A stretch of 64,000 nt of DNA from Hemibagrus wyckioides (lineage: Eukaryota; Chordata; Actinopteri; Siluriformes; Bagridae): assembly GCF_019097595.1 (NCBI RefSeq), contig NC_080727.1, positions 8,888,001 through 8,952,000 on the forward strand, read 5' to 3'. Shown one piece after another: positions 1 to 11,758 of this stretch. The notes under the pieces were generated by a model, which saw only the letters and a program-made list of their open reading frames with translations, was not told where the DNA came from and did not search any database. Position numbers and translations under genes: made by a program. The first letter of the stretch is position 1, and the number at the start of each line of letters is the position of its first letter.

Positions 1-1218
1 CGAACAGTATAGCTGAGTATAGCTATCATAGAGAATAATTAGATACATGGCTTCACTGGTAGGTGTTTAGAAGAGGATGTGAATTGGGACGCAGCATAAA
101 CGTGTGCGTCTGGGCTTTTATTTTTTATGTTTTCAGGTGAGAGAGCGAGAGCTCCGATGTGAAGCTCATGGGACAAAGACCACTTTGTGTGACCAGTTTA
201 TGTTCTGACCGTGTTAGAGTTCCTACCTGGGGGTTATTTCCAGTTTCTTCTGACTGAAATCTGAATAAAGATACCTAAAGGCCTAGTGGCATTGTGTTAC
301 ACATGTAAATTCATACTGTGGTATTATTTAGATGATGATGTAATGCTGAAATCATGGCCCCTGACCCTAAACATGCTGTACAGTAAGGCTGACCAGTTTC
401 TAAGCTTCTTGTGGTGAGATGTGTTTGTGTTGTGTGTGTTCGAGGTTGTTGGGCAATTGTTCGTAGTGATGTAACCCAGGGATGGGCAAAAACCCTGTAG
501 TGTAATCATCTGAAGAGTGTGTTAACGCTTGTGTTGGTATGACACCATGGACTATGTGTTTGTCTGTCCTGAGGTGTATTTGTTTTAATACCCATGTGTT
601 GCTCTTTGTTGTAATTATGGATGTAGTTTTGAGTTGCATAATTCTGAATAACGTGAAAAGGGCTACTCGCTATCAGCTTCCCAGATCACGGTGTAGGCTT
701 TTCTCAATCGTTTCCGGAGTTAAAATGCTTCGCTACGTTTAAACTTCTGACCTCAGCCCATTCGCTGCAGACATGGACTTCCTGTAACTATCGTTGTCAT
801 ATCTTTGGCATCTGGCTCACGGTTTGGGCCTTGTCTCGCTTCCAAGTTAGACTCTACTCCTATACATTGAGTTCATGTTTCATTTGAAACAAAATTCCAG
901 TGTTTGATTTCCATCCATTTGTTTTTCATGTTAACGTTTGTTTGTTTTTGGTTTTTTGTTTGGTTTTTTTTTTTTTATCTTTTTTGGCTTGCTTTATTAG
1001 AGTATTGCTCCAAGATGATGTAAATGTTTTGTTTTTGTGTGGCTTTGTGAACAGCTATTAGACTGGTCATGGTGTGGTTTATTCAGCAGTCAACAATTTT
1101 AGATATTTAAGATGTGTTTTTAATTGTCTATTACTATCTTTTTATTAGTATGTAATTTGGTATATGTTGTATCTATGCGGAGTTGGGGATAGATAGAGGT
1201 TTATTCATGTTTAAATTG
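1..1218. other. Non-coding 5' flank, no gene recognised
   Basis: AT-rich sequence with stop-dense frames. An AATAAA lies at 264-269, so the first ~300 bases could be the 3' UTR of an upstream gene, but no coding sequence is visible to support that. The short open frames here match nothing I know. Homopolymer T runs occur near 960-980. Confidence 0.4.
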
Positions 1219-1692
1219 CAATGATTCTCTCCTCATCATGGCACCTGTTAGTGGGTGGGATATATTAGGCAGCAAGTGAACATTTTGTCCTCAAAGTTGA
1301 TGTGTTAGAAGCAGGAAAAATGGGCAAGTGTAAGGATTTGAGTGAGTTTGACAAGGGCCAGATTATGATGGTTAGACGACTGGATCAGAGCATCCCCAAA
1401 ACTGCAGCTCTTGTGGGGTGTTCCCGGTCTGCAGTGGTCAGTATCTATCAAAAGTGGTACAAGGATGGAACAGTGGTGAACCGGCGACAGGGTCATGGGC
1501 GGCCAAGGCTCATTGATGCACGTGGGAAGTGAAGGCTGAACCGTGTGATCTGATCCAACAGACGAGCTACTGCTGCTCAAATTGCTGAAGAAGTTAATGC
1601 TGGTTCTGATATGATGGGTCAGTGCTGTTTTGGCAGCAAATGGGGGACCAACATAATATTAGTCAGGTGGTCATAATGTTATGCCTGGTTGG
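1219..1692 (+). mobile_element. Tc1/mariner-like transposon, internally deleted, transposase in + orientation
   Basis: The same family recurs at 4120-4503, 6014-6390, 16237-16734, 37222-38342 and 54452-57713. This copy keeps the segment carrying the helix-turn-helix start of the transposase and the terminal motif CATAATGTTATGCC near the right end. The catalytic half is missing between about 1600 and 1630. The left end is eroded, so no TA target duplication can be assigned. Confidence 0.8.
1320..1532 (+). pseudogene. Tc1-like transposase fragment, N-terminal DNA-binding part only
   Basis: An uninterrupted 70-residue frame starts with [15 protein letters not shown] and carries the pattern [20 protein letters not shown], a helix-turn-helix of the Tc1 paired-like type. 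It ends in a basic stretch ([13 protein letters not shown]) and then a stop. Tc1 transposases are usually near 340 residues. The DDE catalytic domain is absent, so this copy cannot transpose alone. It might bind transposon ends if expressed, but nothing here suggests expression. Confidence 0.75.
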
Positions 1693-3084
1693 CAGAGAAA
1701 GTCTTGGTATTCGGTGTCGAATTTGTGGATGGAAACTTGTGAAGTTCATACCTCTCAGATTTTTCCTCCTGCAGTTTTCAGGTCACTTTCTTTACTTCAT
1801 CCTTCACTGTATGTGTTTTCTGTTTTCTCGGTTGTGACAATTTAAAAATAGTTATCACTTTAACTTGTACGATAGTCTAAAAGTCTAGGTGCGATGATCA
1901 CGTTAATCACACAGTCACTACAAATGTTGTAATTTAACAACACCGGTTCCACCCACATTAGTCATTGCAGGTTATAAAACAGCACATGATGCGGCCATGT
2001 GGTTTAATACACAACACATTTTTTTCATACAAACAGCAACAGGAAACGTGGAGCTTACGCAAGAGTTACAATGCAGAAGTAACTAAACTGGTAGCAAAAG
2101 AAATTACTATTTAAGATTTTGCAATGCTTTGAAAAAAAGCATTTGCACCATAGTGAGTTTTAAAAAATACGTCCAAGTGCTAGTTGTTTACTAGGTCTGG
2201 GACGAAGAGTGCCATCATGGTGAAGCGGGCGCTTAGACGATAAAATCGTGATCATGGAATTGTCGTGTGCATGTTACGAGTTTTAGAATAGATGATCGTT
2301 GTGTACAGTTTAGTAGATTTGCTCTATTTTGGAACAAAAATGCAAACATGGTTCTAACCCAGAAACTGACCAAACATTCCAGCTAACTTTAAATAGATGC
2401 TAATTTGATAATTAGAATCAACAGGGCATATAAAACGCACTTGAGATAAGAATGGTCTCTGTGTAAGACGCCATCTACTCTGAGCTGTTTTGTCCACGCT
2501 CAAGTGCACTCCACAGTGACGAGGGTCTAGGCTGTTTATATTTAACACCGCCTTCAAGTTTTGATTTCCCAAAATGCACTGCTGCATAATGACCTTTGCG
2601 TTATGGACAGCGTCTTAATTTTCTCAACATGATTAAACACAATGTGATGTTTCTTACACCAGGACGTTCCCTCGGTTTGGCCCGTGTTTCCACATACCTG
2701 GTGTTGATTCTGAGATCATTATCGGTCATCAGTGCAAGATGATTATCCAGCCTGGAGTAAAATAGTTCTGTAGACGGTTCTGTAGCGCAGTAAGTGGGGA
2801 GAGCACCTTGAAACGTATTATGTTTAATTACATGATATTACAGCTCAAGCAATTATAAGACAAAATCAGTGTAAAATAACAGAAAATTGAACAGAAAAGA
2901 AGAACAAAGAACGAAGCGTGTTGTCCTGTCGGAGACTTACTCACCATAGTGAACGTGAAATAGAAATCTTTGAGTCAATGGAAGAAAGCAGAAATGGCCA
3001 TAGAATAGAACATGTCCTGTTGGCAGATTTGCATGTAAACATCAATCAAGTTGGATTAAAATGGAATAAATTAGAACAAAATAC
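1693..3084. other. Intergenic or intronic sequence, nothing recognised
   Basis: No coding potential, RNA gene or recognisable repeat was found here on either strand. The few open frames are short and low in information. Confidence 0.4.
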
Positions 3085-3450
3085 AAAGAATAGACTGGAC
3101 TAGAATAGGCTTGAAATAAAATAGTCTAGAATAGAACAGACTAGAAGAGAACAGACTTGACTAGAATTGACTAGAATAAAATGGGATAGACTAGACTAGG
3201 GTAGAACAGACTAGACTAGTATAGACTACATCCGAATAGACTAGAATAGAATAGACTAGGATAGAAGAGATTAGGATAGAACAGACTAGAATAGAATAAA
3301 ATAGACTAGAATAGATTGCAGTAGAATAGAACAGACTACAATAGACTAGAATAGAATGGGATAGAAATAAAATAGACTAGTATAGAACAGACAACACAAG
3401 AATAGAATCGGCTAGAATAGAATTGAATAGAATAGAACAGAAACATATTG
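3085..3450. repeat. Degenerate minisatellite, ~10-bp unit like ACTAGAATAG
   Basis: The words AGAATAGACT, AGAACAGACT and AGAATAGAAC recur imperfectly through about 365 bp, with variable spacing and many substitutions. Scattered copies continue to about 3660. This looks like an old tandem array that has decayed. Confidence 0.8.
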
Positions 3451-3784
3451 TCCTGTCAGCTGATGTGCACATTACATTTAAAGTCAAATAGGATAATATG
3501 GAACAAAATACAATTAAACTACTCGCATGATAGAATATATTAGAACAGATACGATTAGAATAGAATAGAAGCTGATCTGAAAGGTATGATAGTTAAATTC
3601 TGTTCATTCTCTAACAGTTAAAGGAATAAAAGAGAAATATCTTTGCTGAATAGAACAGAACAGAGCAGCCAGAAACATCTGACCACATCATATTCCATCA
3701 GATGGTCAGATGACCACCTGACATCTAACCATCAGACTCGTATGCATTTCCTCAACAAACAAACACACTACTGTGTGCTGTAGT

Positions 3785-4112
3785 GTTCAGCCTCAAACAT
3801 GTTCCATCATGACAATGCCCCGGTGCACAAAGCGAGCTCCATGAAGACATGGTGCGTTAAGTCTGGACTGATAGAAAAGGAGTGTCCTGACCTTAACCAT
3901 GTTAAACACCTTAGGGCTGAACTGGAACACTGACTGCACCCCAGAATTACTCAACTAACACTAGTGTCTGGATTTGCTAATGCTCTAGTGGCTGTATGAA
4001 TGATCACAAATCCCCCCAGAAACACTCGAACATCTAGTGGAAAGCTTTTCTGAAGAGTGGAGATTATTGTAACAGCTAATGGAGGATTAAATAAACTGAA
4101 TGGGATGTTCAG
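3785..4112 (+). mobile_element. Degenerate fragment of a second Tc1-like family
   Basis: Translation with several stops and shifts gives the Tc1 pattern H-x-D-N-A-P-V-H-K-A, then C-P-D-L-N-x-x-K-H-L, which are the second and third catalytic-acid regions of a DDE transposase. The reading frame is broken in at least four places. The fragment directly abuts the Tc1 copy at 4120. Confidence 0.6.
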
Positions 4113-4119
4113 GCACATA

Positions 4120-4503
4120 CACCGACCAGGCATAACATTATGACCACCTCCCCTTTTGCTGACCCATCATGCTGACACCTTTCTATCAGAACCAGCATTC
4201 AGCAATTTGAGCAACAGTAGCTCATCTGTTGGACGGGCCAGCCTTCGCTCCCCACATGCATCAGTAAGACTTGTCCGCCCATGACCCTGTCTCCGGTTCA
4301 CAACTGTTCCGTCCTTGGACCACACTTTTGATAGATACTGACCACTGCAGACCAGGAACACCCCACAAGATAACTAATCCAGTGGTCTAGCCATCACAAT
4401 TTGGCCCTTGTCAAACTCGCTCAAATCCTTACACTTGCCCATTTTTCCTGCTTCTAACAAATTAACTTTGAGGACAGAATGTTCACTTGCTGCCTAATCG
4501 GTG
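4120..4503 (-). mobile_element. Tc1-like transposon, short deletion derivative with TA duplication
   Basis: The left end begins CACCGACCAGGCATAACATT and the right end closes with ATCGGTG. Both are flanked by TA (4118-4119 and 4504-4505), the hallmark target duplication of Tc1/mariner elements. On the - strand it encodes remnants of the transposase DNA-binding region. Only about 384 bp of the family's ~1.2-1.4 kb remain. Confidence 0.8.
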
Positions 4504-4651
4504 TATGTGTTGGTAACTAGTTGTCCATCTCACATAATAAATCCAACTTTTTTTTTTTGTCACTATCTCACTATATCCTACCTAGCTGAGGTTCCGACTC
4601 ATCCAGCATTTCATCTAAACTCTATCAGAGGAGTTCCAGATATTCATGCGC

Positions 4652-4929
4652 TCTCATTTCCACACACTTTGCATGTACAGTGAAGCACCAGACTCTGACC
4701 AACCATCACCACCACCACCCTGACCCTGCCCTCCAACACAATATCGCTGCTTCACATGCAGTAACGTGACCTTTTCTGTCGTCCCTTGGCATGTTTCTGT
4801 GCGCATGGAGCTCCTCATTCAATTACTAATAAACTGATTTACCGGAGTCACGCAACACATTTTTCGAGCAGCTGAATGAACGTATTTTAAATCAGAATCA
4901 GTTTCACGTTGGCAGTCGGCGTATGAGGA
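4652..4929 (+). repeat. Copy 1 of a 278/291-bp repeat
   Basis: It is almost identical to 8445-8735. The only length difference is 13 bases present in the second copy (within 8665-8680) and absent here. It contains a short CACCACCACC run and no coding sequence. The near-identity suggests a recent duplication or a young mobile unit. Confidence 0.9.
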
Positions 4930-5434
4930 CAGTTTTCCGTTGCCTCAGACTGTTTGTGACTTGCTAGCGCTCCAGATATTTAGTATGAGCCTCTGTCAGG
5001 GTTTTTTTTTTGTCCAAGTAAATATTACATATTACATTTAGAAATAACAAAAATAATAATAGAAAATAAAAAGTTTTCTGTATCTCATTTGTATCATGAC
5101 TGAACTTTCTATAGACTTGATTATTTGCCAGAAGAAAGAAAACATGTCGTAAGTCTCTTGCAGAATTTGCGACAGTTGACGGTTAATCGTGATAAGGAGA
5201 AGGCGGTTAAACGGAAAATGCCATGAATGTTGATGCAAACAGATTCTTGAGATATGTATTTAGTGTGTGAAGCCCACACCTGTGTAAAGCCAGACAGGTT
5301 GATAATTGACTCTGAATAGCTGTAATGTCTATTGTGTTCATCCACAATGCACAATGCAGCAGAGGAAAAGCAGCGGTCCTGTGACTGCTAGCTGATTTCA
5401 CCCTGATTAGCTTTGGCTCCAGGCAGAGGATGGG

Positions 5435-5473
<39 letters not shown>

Positions 5474-6013
5474 AGAGAGAAAGAGATGCAGTGTTAATAA
5501 TGTCAATCGATTCTACCGAAAACCGCCGCTAGTATTTATTCTACAAGTATTTCTGTTCAGAATGTACAGCCAAATGAGGCAGCATCATGTACAGTTTGAA
5601 TAAGTTTAAATAATATTTTTTACTTATTTATTTATTTATTTTCTGGCTGTTTTCTATGCTAGTACAGGCAGATGCTTGAGGAAGAAGCTTTGAATGGCAC
5701 TTTTAGAGAGCCGGGTCTTCATACTTCGTACTTCACTTGGGTGGAGAACACAGGACTAAGACTGAGGTTTGGACTAAAAGCTCGTTTGCCGACGTCTGAA
5801 TCCGAGTGTGATGGTTGCCAGTGGCCTACAGCGTCGCTCTGCTTTCAGACTCACTTGATTGACTGTACGAATTCGTGGCATCATGTCTTTAAATGTTATA
5901 TAATTCATTACTGAAATCTAAAACGATGCAGTGATGCATTTGTTGAAAATTTACTGAGACGTCTGGTTTGCGAGAATTTGCTTTATTCATTTATTGATTA
6001 ATGAATTTATTTG
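4930..6013. other. Non-coding stretch with a (GT)n tract at 5437-5471
   Basis: A perfect GT microsatellite of about 17 units is followed by sequence with no recognisable gene. A TTTA-rich run lies near 5625-5640. Confidence 0.5.
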
Positions 6014-6390
6014 CATCGATCAGGCATAACATTATGACCACCTACCTAATAAAGTGCTGTTCCCCCTTTTGCTGGTAAACAGCCCTGACCCATCGAGGCA
6101 TGGACTTCACTAGATCCCTGAAGGAGTGCTGTGGTATCTGGCACCAAGATGTTAGCAGCAGATCCTTTAAGACCTGTAAGTTGTGAGGGGGGCTCATATA
6201 AGACTTAAAGGATATTTACAGGACTTTAAAAGATACTTTTGATAGATACTGATCGCTTCAGACCCCACAACACCCCACAACAGCTGCAGTTTTAGAGATG
6301 CTCTGATCCAGTCGTCTAGCCATCACAATTTGGCCCTTTGTCAAACTCGCCCAAATCCCCATTTTTCCTGCTTCTAACACATCAACTTTA
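6014..6390 (-). mobile_element. Tc1-like transposon fragment
   Basis: It starts with the family terminal sequence CGATCAGGCATAACATTATG and contains the family's transposase-complement words, such as GCCATCACAATTTGGCCC. The middle is deleted and the right terminal repeat is lost near 6390. Confidence 0.75.
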
Positions 6391-6593
6391 AGGACAAAGA
6401 GGACCTCTTTTGCTCTCAATCCCAAATGACTTACTTAAAAAACATTAGTGTTTGTGGCTTTGATTAAAGATGGTCCAGCTGTGCTCTCACACACGTGTAT
6501 GTAAATGTAAGTGATTAAGCTGGCAGAAAAAAAGCCACAATCTAATCCTGCCTGGAGGAAGCTCAAAAAAAAACCATGACCACACTGACAATA

Positions 6594-6629
<36 letters not shown>

Positions 6630-7559
6630 TGATGATAGCATGATACTTAGTCATGTGCTGTGAGTTGTTGCTGAATCATGTGTAGAGGAAGCAACGTTTT
6701 ATCTTTGCTCTCCAGAATGAACGGTTTTAATCACAGAGTTCGGATTTTTCTGGTAAAACATTGCTCGAGGAATTGCTGAACTTGGCTCAAGTTACATTTT
6801 GGTGCTACATTAAAACACAAGCTTCTCATTCAGATATTCTAACTGTCTGACCAGCTCGCTTTGGACACTTTTCCTCGTCTCGCCTCGACTCGTTCTAACT
6901 TAAAACACTTTACTCTTTAAGACCGACAAGAGCCGCTATCCCATACGTCAGGTATACGTTTTTTGATTGTTATTCTTTTATATTAGTGGGGGGGTGATAT
7001 ACAAAATGTAAGCTCTGTCTGTATGCAACATGTTTTCAATACAGCAGAAATAACCACTGCCTCAATATGTGACTCTTCAGATGATTAAACACTCCACCTT
7101 ATAAAAGTACAATCATTAAATCTTCGTGGATCCATTTAGTCTCTTACCAGCGTATATGTGTGATGGAGCGTAATAAAATGAACCGTGACCCAAGAGGGTG
7201 TGTCTGAAGCACTGTGCTTTTCCTCCACTACCGAATATGAACTTGTGATGATTTCTTTATCCCCGGATTGAATCATCCAGGAAATGCCGCCTGTGTGTGT
7301 GCACGCAGGCATCTAGATCTACCGGCTGACGCAGGAAGGTGATGTCAGCGCTGACGATTGGATGTGTTTATGATATTATCACTGGTGTATTGTATTTTCA
7401 TTCAGTGAAACCGACTCACTCAATCCACCACTTACCTGCTGTCTGTGTCATAACAAAGCGCTCACGATTGAGGAGTGGATCCTGGTGTGGTGTGTGTTGT
7501 GTTGAGGGTTCTGAAATGCTTTTCTGCTCACCACAGTCATAAAGAGTGCTTATTGATTT
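6391..7559. other. Non-coding stretch with a GT microsatellite at 6597-6624
   Basis: No exon or known repeat is recognised apart from the GT tract. The short frame at 7339-7542 has no homology that I know. Confidence 0.4.
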
Positions 7560-7882
7560 ACTGTAGCCTTCTGGACGCAGTCTGCATGCTCTCTCTCATC
7601 ATCAACGTCCTCAGTAATGCCCCTCACTGAATGTTTTCGCACCATTCTGTGTACGTTTGGACATTTCAAATCATCAGCAGTTTCTCAAACCAGTACATCT
7701 GGCACCTAACCCTTCACATTCAGAGTCACAAAGAGTTTTTATTTCCTTCATTCTGCTCTTTGACGTGAACGTTAACTAAAGCTCTTGACTTGTAGTTGTA
7801 TGATGATCTGCACAGGGCTGCTGCCACATGATCAGCCGATTAGAAAACTGCATGATGTTCCTAATAAAGTGGCTGGATTCAC
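7560..7882 (+). mobile_element. DNA-transposon-derived fragment ending in CCTAATAAAGTGGC
   Basis: The last ~75 bp (GCACAGGGCTGCTGCCACAT, then GTTCCTAATAAAGTGGC) match a terminal sequence I know as common in fish genomes. The upstream part includes TTTCTCAAACCAGTACATCT, typical of the same repeat. The family name and left boundary are uncertain. Confidence 0.5.
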
Positions 7883-8039
7883 ACACTGACTAAACACATT
7901 CAGTATGTTCTTCACAAGGACGGCAAGAATGTTATCTCTGCTGACATTAAGATCATCTTCACTATCAGTAGATATCTCCTGCTTTAGTTCATGATTCTTT
8001 TGGAGTCGTGTTCATTCGCCAGTGTTGAAGAACTCACTG

Positions 8040-8280
8040 TTTTTTCATTTTATTTGCATAAACCCTAGCATTCTTGGCTGCTGCTGCTGCTGCTGCTGAT
8101 TATTATTATTTATAGAAGAGAAATTTTTTTTTACGTTTTATTTATTTATTTATTTTATTTTATTTGTTGGACATGTAAGTTTTTCCTTATTATCTTTCTC
8201 AGAACAATTTTTTTTTATTTGTTTATTTATTTGTTTCTATTTATTTATTTTTTATTTTATTTAATTTTTTTCTGACTATA
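8040..8280. repeat. Low-complexity (GCT)n and T/A-rich tract
   Basis: A short run of GCT triplets near 8078-8098 is followed by ATT and TTTA/TTTG runs with no unique sequence. Confidence 0.7.
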
Positions 8281-8316
8281 TGAACACAACACATTGCTAC
8301 AGCAAACACTGATATA

Positions 8317-8445
8317 AAAGAGGATAGCTACATGGAGTCGTCCACTCCTGGAACTGATACGCTGGTTTATTTCACGTAGCGTGTGTTAATTTACGTGACT
8401 AGCTAACTACCTCATCATACATTATTGTGTTAGCTACCATTTTGT
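8317..8445 (+). repeat. Direct repeat, left copy (129 bp)
   Basis: It is repeated at 8737-8865 with the same length and only two substitutions that I can find. The two copies bracket the 291-bp unit at 8445-8735. Confidence 0.93.
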
Positions 8446-8735
8446 CTCATTTCCACACACTTTGCATGTACAGTGAAGCACCAGACTCTGACCAACCATC
8501 ACCACCACCACCCTGACCCTGCCCTCCAACACAATATCGCTGCTTCACATGCAGTAACGTGACCTTTTCTGTCGTCCCTTGGCATGTTTCTGTGCGCATG
8601 GAGCTCCTCATTCAATTACTAATAAACTGATTTACCGGAGTCACGCAACACATTTTTCGAGCAGCAGAACGAGACTGCTGAATGAACGTATTTTAAATCA
8701 GAATCAGTTTCACGTTGGCAGTCGGCGTATGAGGA
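8445..8735 (+). repeat. Copy 2 of the 278/291-bp repeat
   Basis: It is the counterpart of 4652-4929, with 13 additional bases that include AGAACGAGACTG. It sits exactly between the two 129-bp direct repeats. Confidence 0.92.
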
Positions 8736-8736
8736 T

Positions 8737-8865
8737 AAAGAGGATAGCTACATGGAGTCGTCCACTCCTGGAATTGATACGCTGGTTTATTTCACGTAGC
8801 GTGTGTTAATTTACGTGACTAGCTAACTACCTCATCGTACATTATTGTGTTAGCTACCATTTTGT
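8737..8865 (+). repeat. Direct repeat, right copy (129 bp)
   Basis: It pairs with 8317-8445. Together with the central unit it gives a 420-bp period, so this could be a partial tandem duplication or an insertion that carried its flank. Confidence 0.93.
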
Positions 8866-9473
8866 GTTAGATATTGTGTTTACTTTTATTTTAGCTACCT
8901 TTTTGAGAGGCCGTCACTAACATTAATTCTAAAAATCATACAGTAAATGTGAATGTTTCTGACACTCGGTAGACTGCTGACTTCTGAGTCAGCGCGAGTA
9001 TTAGAATCGACTTTGTGTTGCAGTGCGCCTCTGTCTTACTGAATGTCCTGAACACAAATGATAAGATGACCTCAACAACACAGCGTGAGCCAAACTCGCA
9101 GTCATGAACCGTACCGAAACGCTATGAAATCATTGCTACATCATCGGTCCTTCTTTAATTTCCTTTTCCATCTCCCTTCATCTCCATCACCTCTCTTTCT
9201 GTAAACTCCGTGTCGCACATCAATCGAGAGGAAATCATTTTGAGGAATCATGGTGCTTTTCTTTTTTAAAAAAAATAAAATCAGGATTTGCTCAAAAGGA
9301 GGTCAGTGGAAATAAACTGTGTGCAGCAAAAATTTCACCGTTTACGTTTCCTTTAGAGTTTGTAGAGCCGACAAGCTGACACACGCCAACCACGCTGGAA
9401 AATATGTCTGTTTTAGCATGACATGCCTTAAGCTAATGAGAGAATCTGTTTCCTAGCAGTTTCATAATATTCA

Positions 9474-9517
<44 letters not shown>

Positions 9518-9523
9518 CTCCAG
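8866..9523. other. Non-coding stretch ending in a (CT)n tract at 9479-9513
   Basis: No gene is seen. The CT run immediately upstream of 9522 acts as a long pyrimidine tract for the putative splice acceptor there. Confidence 0.5.
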
Positions 9524-9570
9524 GCAGTCACGGTGCGAATGAGTGAGTGATGCAGAGCACTTTTTTGCAG
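9524..9570 (+). other. ptpra: Putative non-coding 5' UTR exon of ptpra
   Basis: A long pyrimidine tract and CCGTCTCCAG form a strong 3' splice site at 9523. The 47-base segment ends in GCAG followed by GTAAGTGGGC, a strong 5' splice site. It has no long reading frame and lies 3.5 kb upstream of the first coding exon on the same strand. Vertebrate PTPRA has several non-coding 5' exons. The assignment is inferred from splice signals only. Confidence 0.5.
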
Positions 9571-9731
9571 GTAAGTGGGCAGAGCTTTTGCGCCAAACAT
9601 GCACTAACCTGGCTAATGAATAAAGAAAACTCGCTTTCTGTCACGGCGATCATTTTCAGTTCGTTAATATAAAATAAAATCTATCAGTCTATCGTTGCCT
9701 TAAATAACACTAAACAAATATATAGTGAACA

Positions 9732-9962
9732 TTCAGTTCAGTTTTATTTGTATAGAGCTTTTAACAGTGGACATTGCGGCTTTACAGGAATATGAAAATT
9801 CAGAATAAAAACGCTTACGGTCAAAATTTAAATCCATATTCATCTCTAATGAGCAAGCCAGATACAACGGTGCCAAGAAAAAAACGATATGAGGAAGAAA
9901 TCTTGAGAGGAACCAGACTCAAACGGGAACCTCGTCCTCATCTGGCTGACGCATCATTTACA
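9732..9962 (+). repeat. Dispersed fish repeat A, + copy
   Basis: It begins TTCAGTTTTATTTGTATAGA and later has CTAATGAGCAAGCCAG, GATATGAGGAAGAAAT and GAGAGGAACCAGACTC. The same ordered words occur at 17690-17830, 39440-39640 (-), 41750-41905 (-), 43758-43862 and, in part, 63838-63930. This is therefore a dispersed family with six copies in the window. Confidence 0.8.
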
Positions 9963-10727
9963 TGTTAGGATAAATAAACAGTGTTGACCATGAAGACATG
10001 AAACAACTTGTTTGTAACAGAATTATAGCAAAATGTTATTTTTACAGAGCATTACAGAGCATTAGAATCACTTAAAAATAAAGAGTTTCTGGATGAGTTT
10101 TGGTGATAGCACATTTTGTGTTATTATTCCTGTACCTGTACTCTCCTTAGACCCAGACTGGTAGAAATGCGCCTTTTATTGCAAGTCATCCTCCACTAGT
10201 TATGTACAATTGATTTATTGCATTTTTTTTTTCAAGCAGGGAAAAATAAATATCACACAAGCCTGACTTTAATGAACTTTAATGAAGTCTCCTTAACCAA
10301 ACAAATACAACTGTCTCTAATCAGAACTAGGGATCGTATAGTATATCACAGCGTCCTTGCAGTCTCAGTCACATGTGCTTGCTTAGGGTTGATAAGGCAA
10401 CAAACGTCCTTAAAGAAGTAAGCAAATGGACTAAAGCGGAACAAAGTGCCAAATAAAGCAAGCATCAGATCAGTTTCTTATTCAAAGGGGTTATTAAAGT
10501 ACACCAGACTGCTGCAGATGAGCCGACAGCATCATTGCACCACGGCCTTGTAGAGGAACTTTCTTAAACAAGTCATTTTTTCAATCATGTCAGTTTGTGT
10601 GCTCATTTGGTTTCAGTAGAAAAATATACATAATAATTATGAGGTTGTGTGTAAACTGTGAAGCGTAACACCTAGGAAATGTGCGCTGGACCCCTCCAGT
10701 CCTCCCACTACAGCAGTAAAATGTTCT
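9963..10727. other. Non-coding stretch, nothing recognised
   Basis: No splice-bounded exon, RNA gene or named repeat was found in this interval. Confidence 0.4.
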
Positions 10728-11125
10728 GGCTGTGTCCCAAATCACATAATACACACTATATACACTACTGTCTAGTGTGTGGATTATGATGTGTAGTCTC
10801 AGTCTCAGCCTCGTCTCAAATAGAGCATTAAGGGCTTTTTTTCCAACTAACAGGAAGTAGAAGCCATTTCCCGGGAAGAAGACTGATGACGTACGATGCA
10901 TGTAATGCGACGACTCTAGCTTTAGTGGAACACAGTGAATTTTTGAAAATGTTGAAAACAATCGCACAAAGTGGGCCATTTGTTAGAAGTCTTGTCTACC
11001 ATATTGTCGTCAGCCATTTTGAAATTTTTTTTTTTTGTCCACCGTTAGCATCTGGTAGCCCCGCCCCTCTTCCACTGTAAGTGTCCAACATTCCACATTT
11101 AGTTGAATAAGTGCATCATCCAGGT
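10728..11125. repeat. Dispersed MITE-like repeat, copy 1
   Basis: It opens with TGTGTCCCAAATCACATAAT and later contains GCCATTTTGA, CCCCGCCCCTCTT and a tail near CATCATCCAGG. A related arrangement (GTCCCATATGAG, GCCATCTTGA, CGCCCTCTTTTACTC) occurs at 15545-15950. This is probably a non-autonomous DNA transposon; the ends are not resolved. Confidence 0.5.
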
Positions 11126-11194
11126 ATTTAAATTACACTTCTTCATGTTGAAATTTTTGGTGTGAACAATAAAATGGCATAGAATAGTGCATGC

Positions 11195-11440
11195 ATGGGG
11201 CAGTGGTGGCTCTAGTGGTTAAGGCTGTTGGTTGTTGATCGTTGATCGTGGTTGATTCAACCCTCCGCTCCACTGTTGGGCAATTGAGCAAGGCCCTTGA
11301 ACCCTCTCTGCTCCAGGGGCGCTGTATCATAGCTGCTCCTGCACTCTGACCCCAGCTTCGTTAGCTGGGATATGCGAAGAAAAGCATTCCACTGTGCTGT
11401 AATATATGTGTGGCGATAATAAAGTCTTCATGCCCTCAGT
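11195..11440 (+). mobile_element. tRNA-derived SINE, copy 1
   Basis: The head GGGGCAGTGGTGGCTCTAGT resembles a Pol III A box. The B-box region near 11245-11265 is mutated. The body contains GGGCAATTGAGCAAGGCCCT and GCTGTATCAT, and the tail is GATAATAAAGTC. A better-preserved relative lies at 41912-42145. Confidence 0.75.
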
Positions 11441-11723
11441 TTCATCTACATGTGATTTGGGACGATTCTTGTGATTACATGCTCAGAATGTTCATGTAGG
11501 GCTCATGTCTCACTTGGTGTCCTGGTACCTCACTTTTACTATTAAGCTGTGTTTAGAACTAACTTTAGGATGTCCCCTTAATTTTAAAAACTTGTCTTGT
11601 TTAACGTGTTTAAAGCAGTGTGTTGATCTGCTTACCAAATGCTGCACGGAGCACATGCTGAATGTAAGCCATGATAGTGGCTAGTCATTTTCAGCTCTTT
11701 CTCTTCTCTAACAAACTCTGTCT

Positions 11724-11758
<35 letters not shown>

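Noticed and set aside
1..300. Possible exon after TTTTCAG at 130-136
   Set aside because: No donor, start codon or conserved frame supports it; at most a 3' UTR of an unseen upstream gene.
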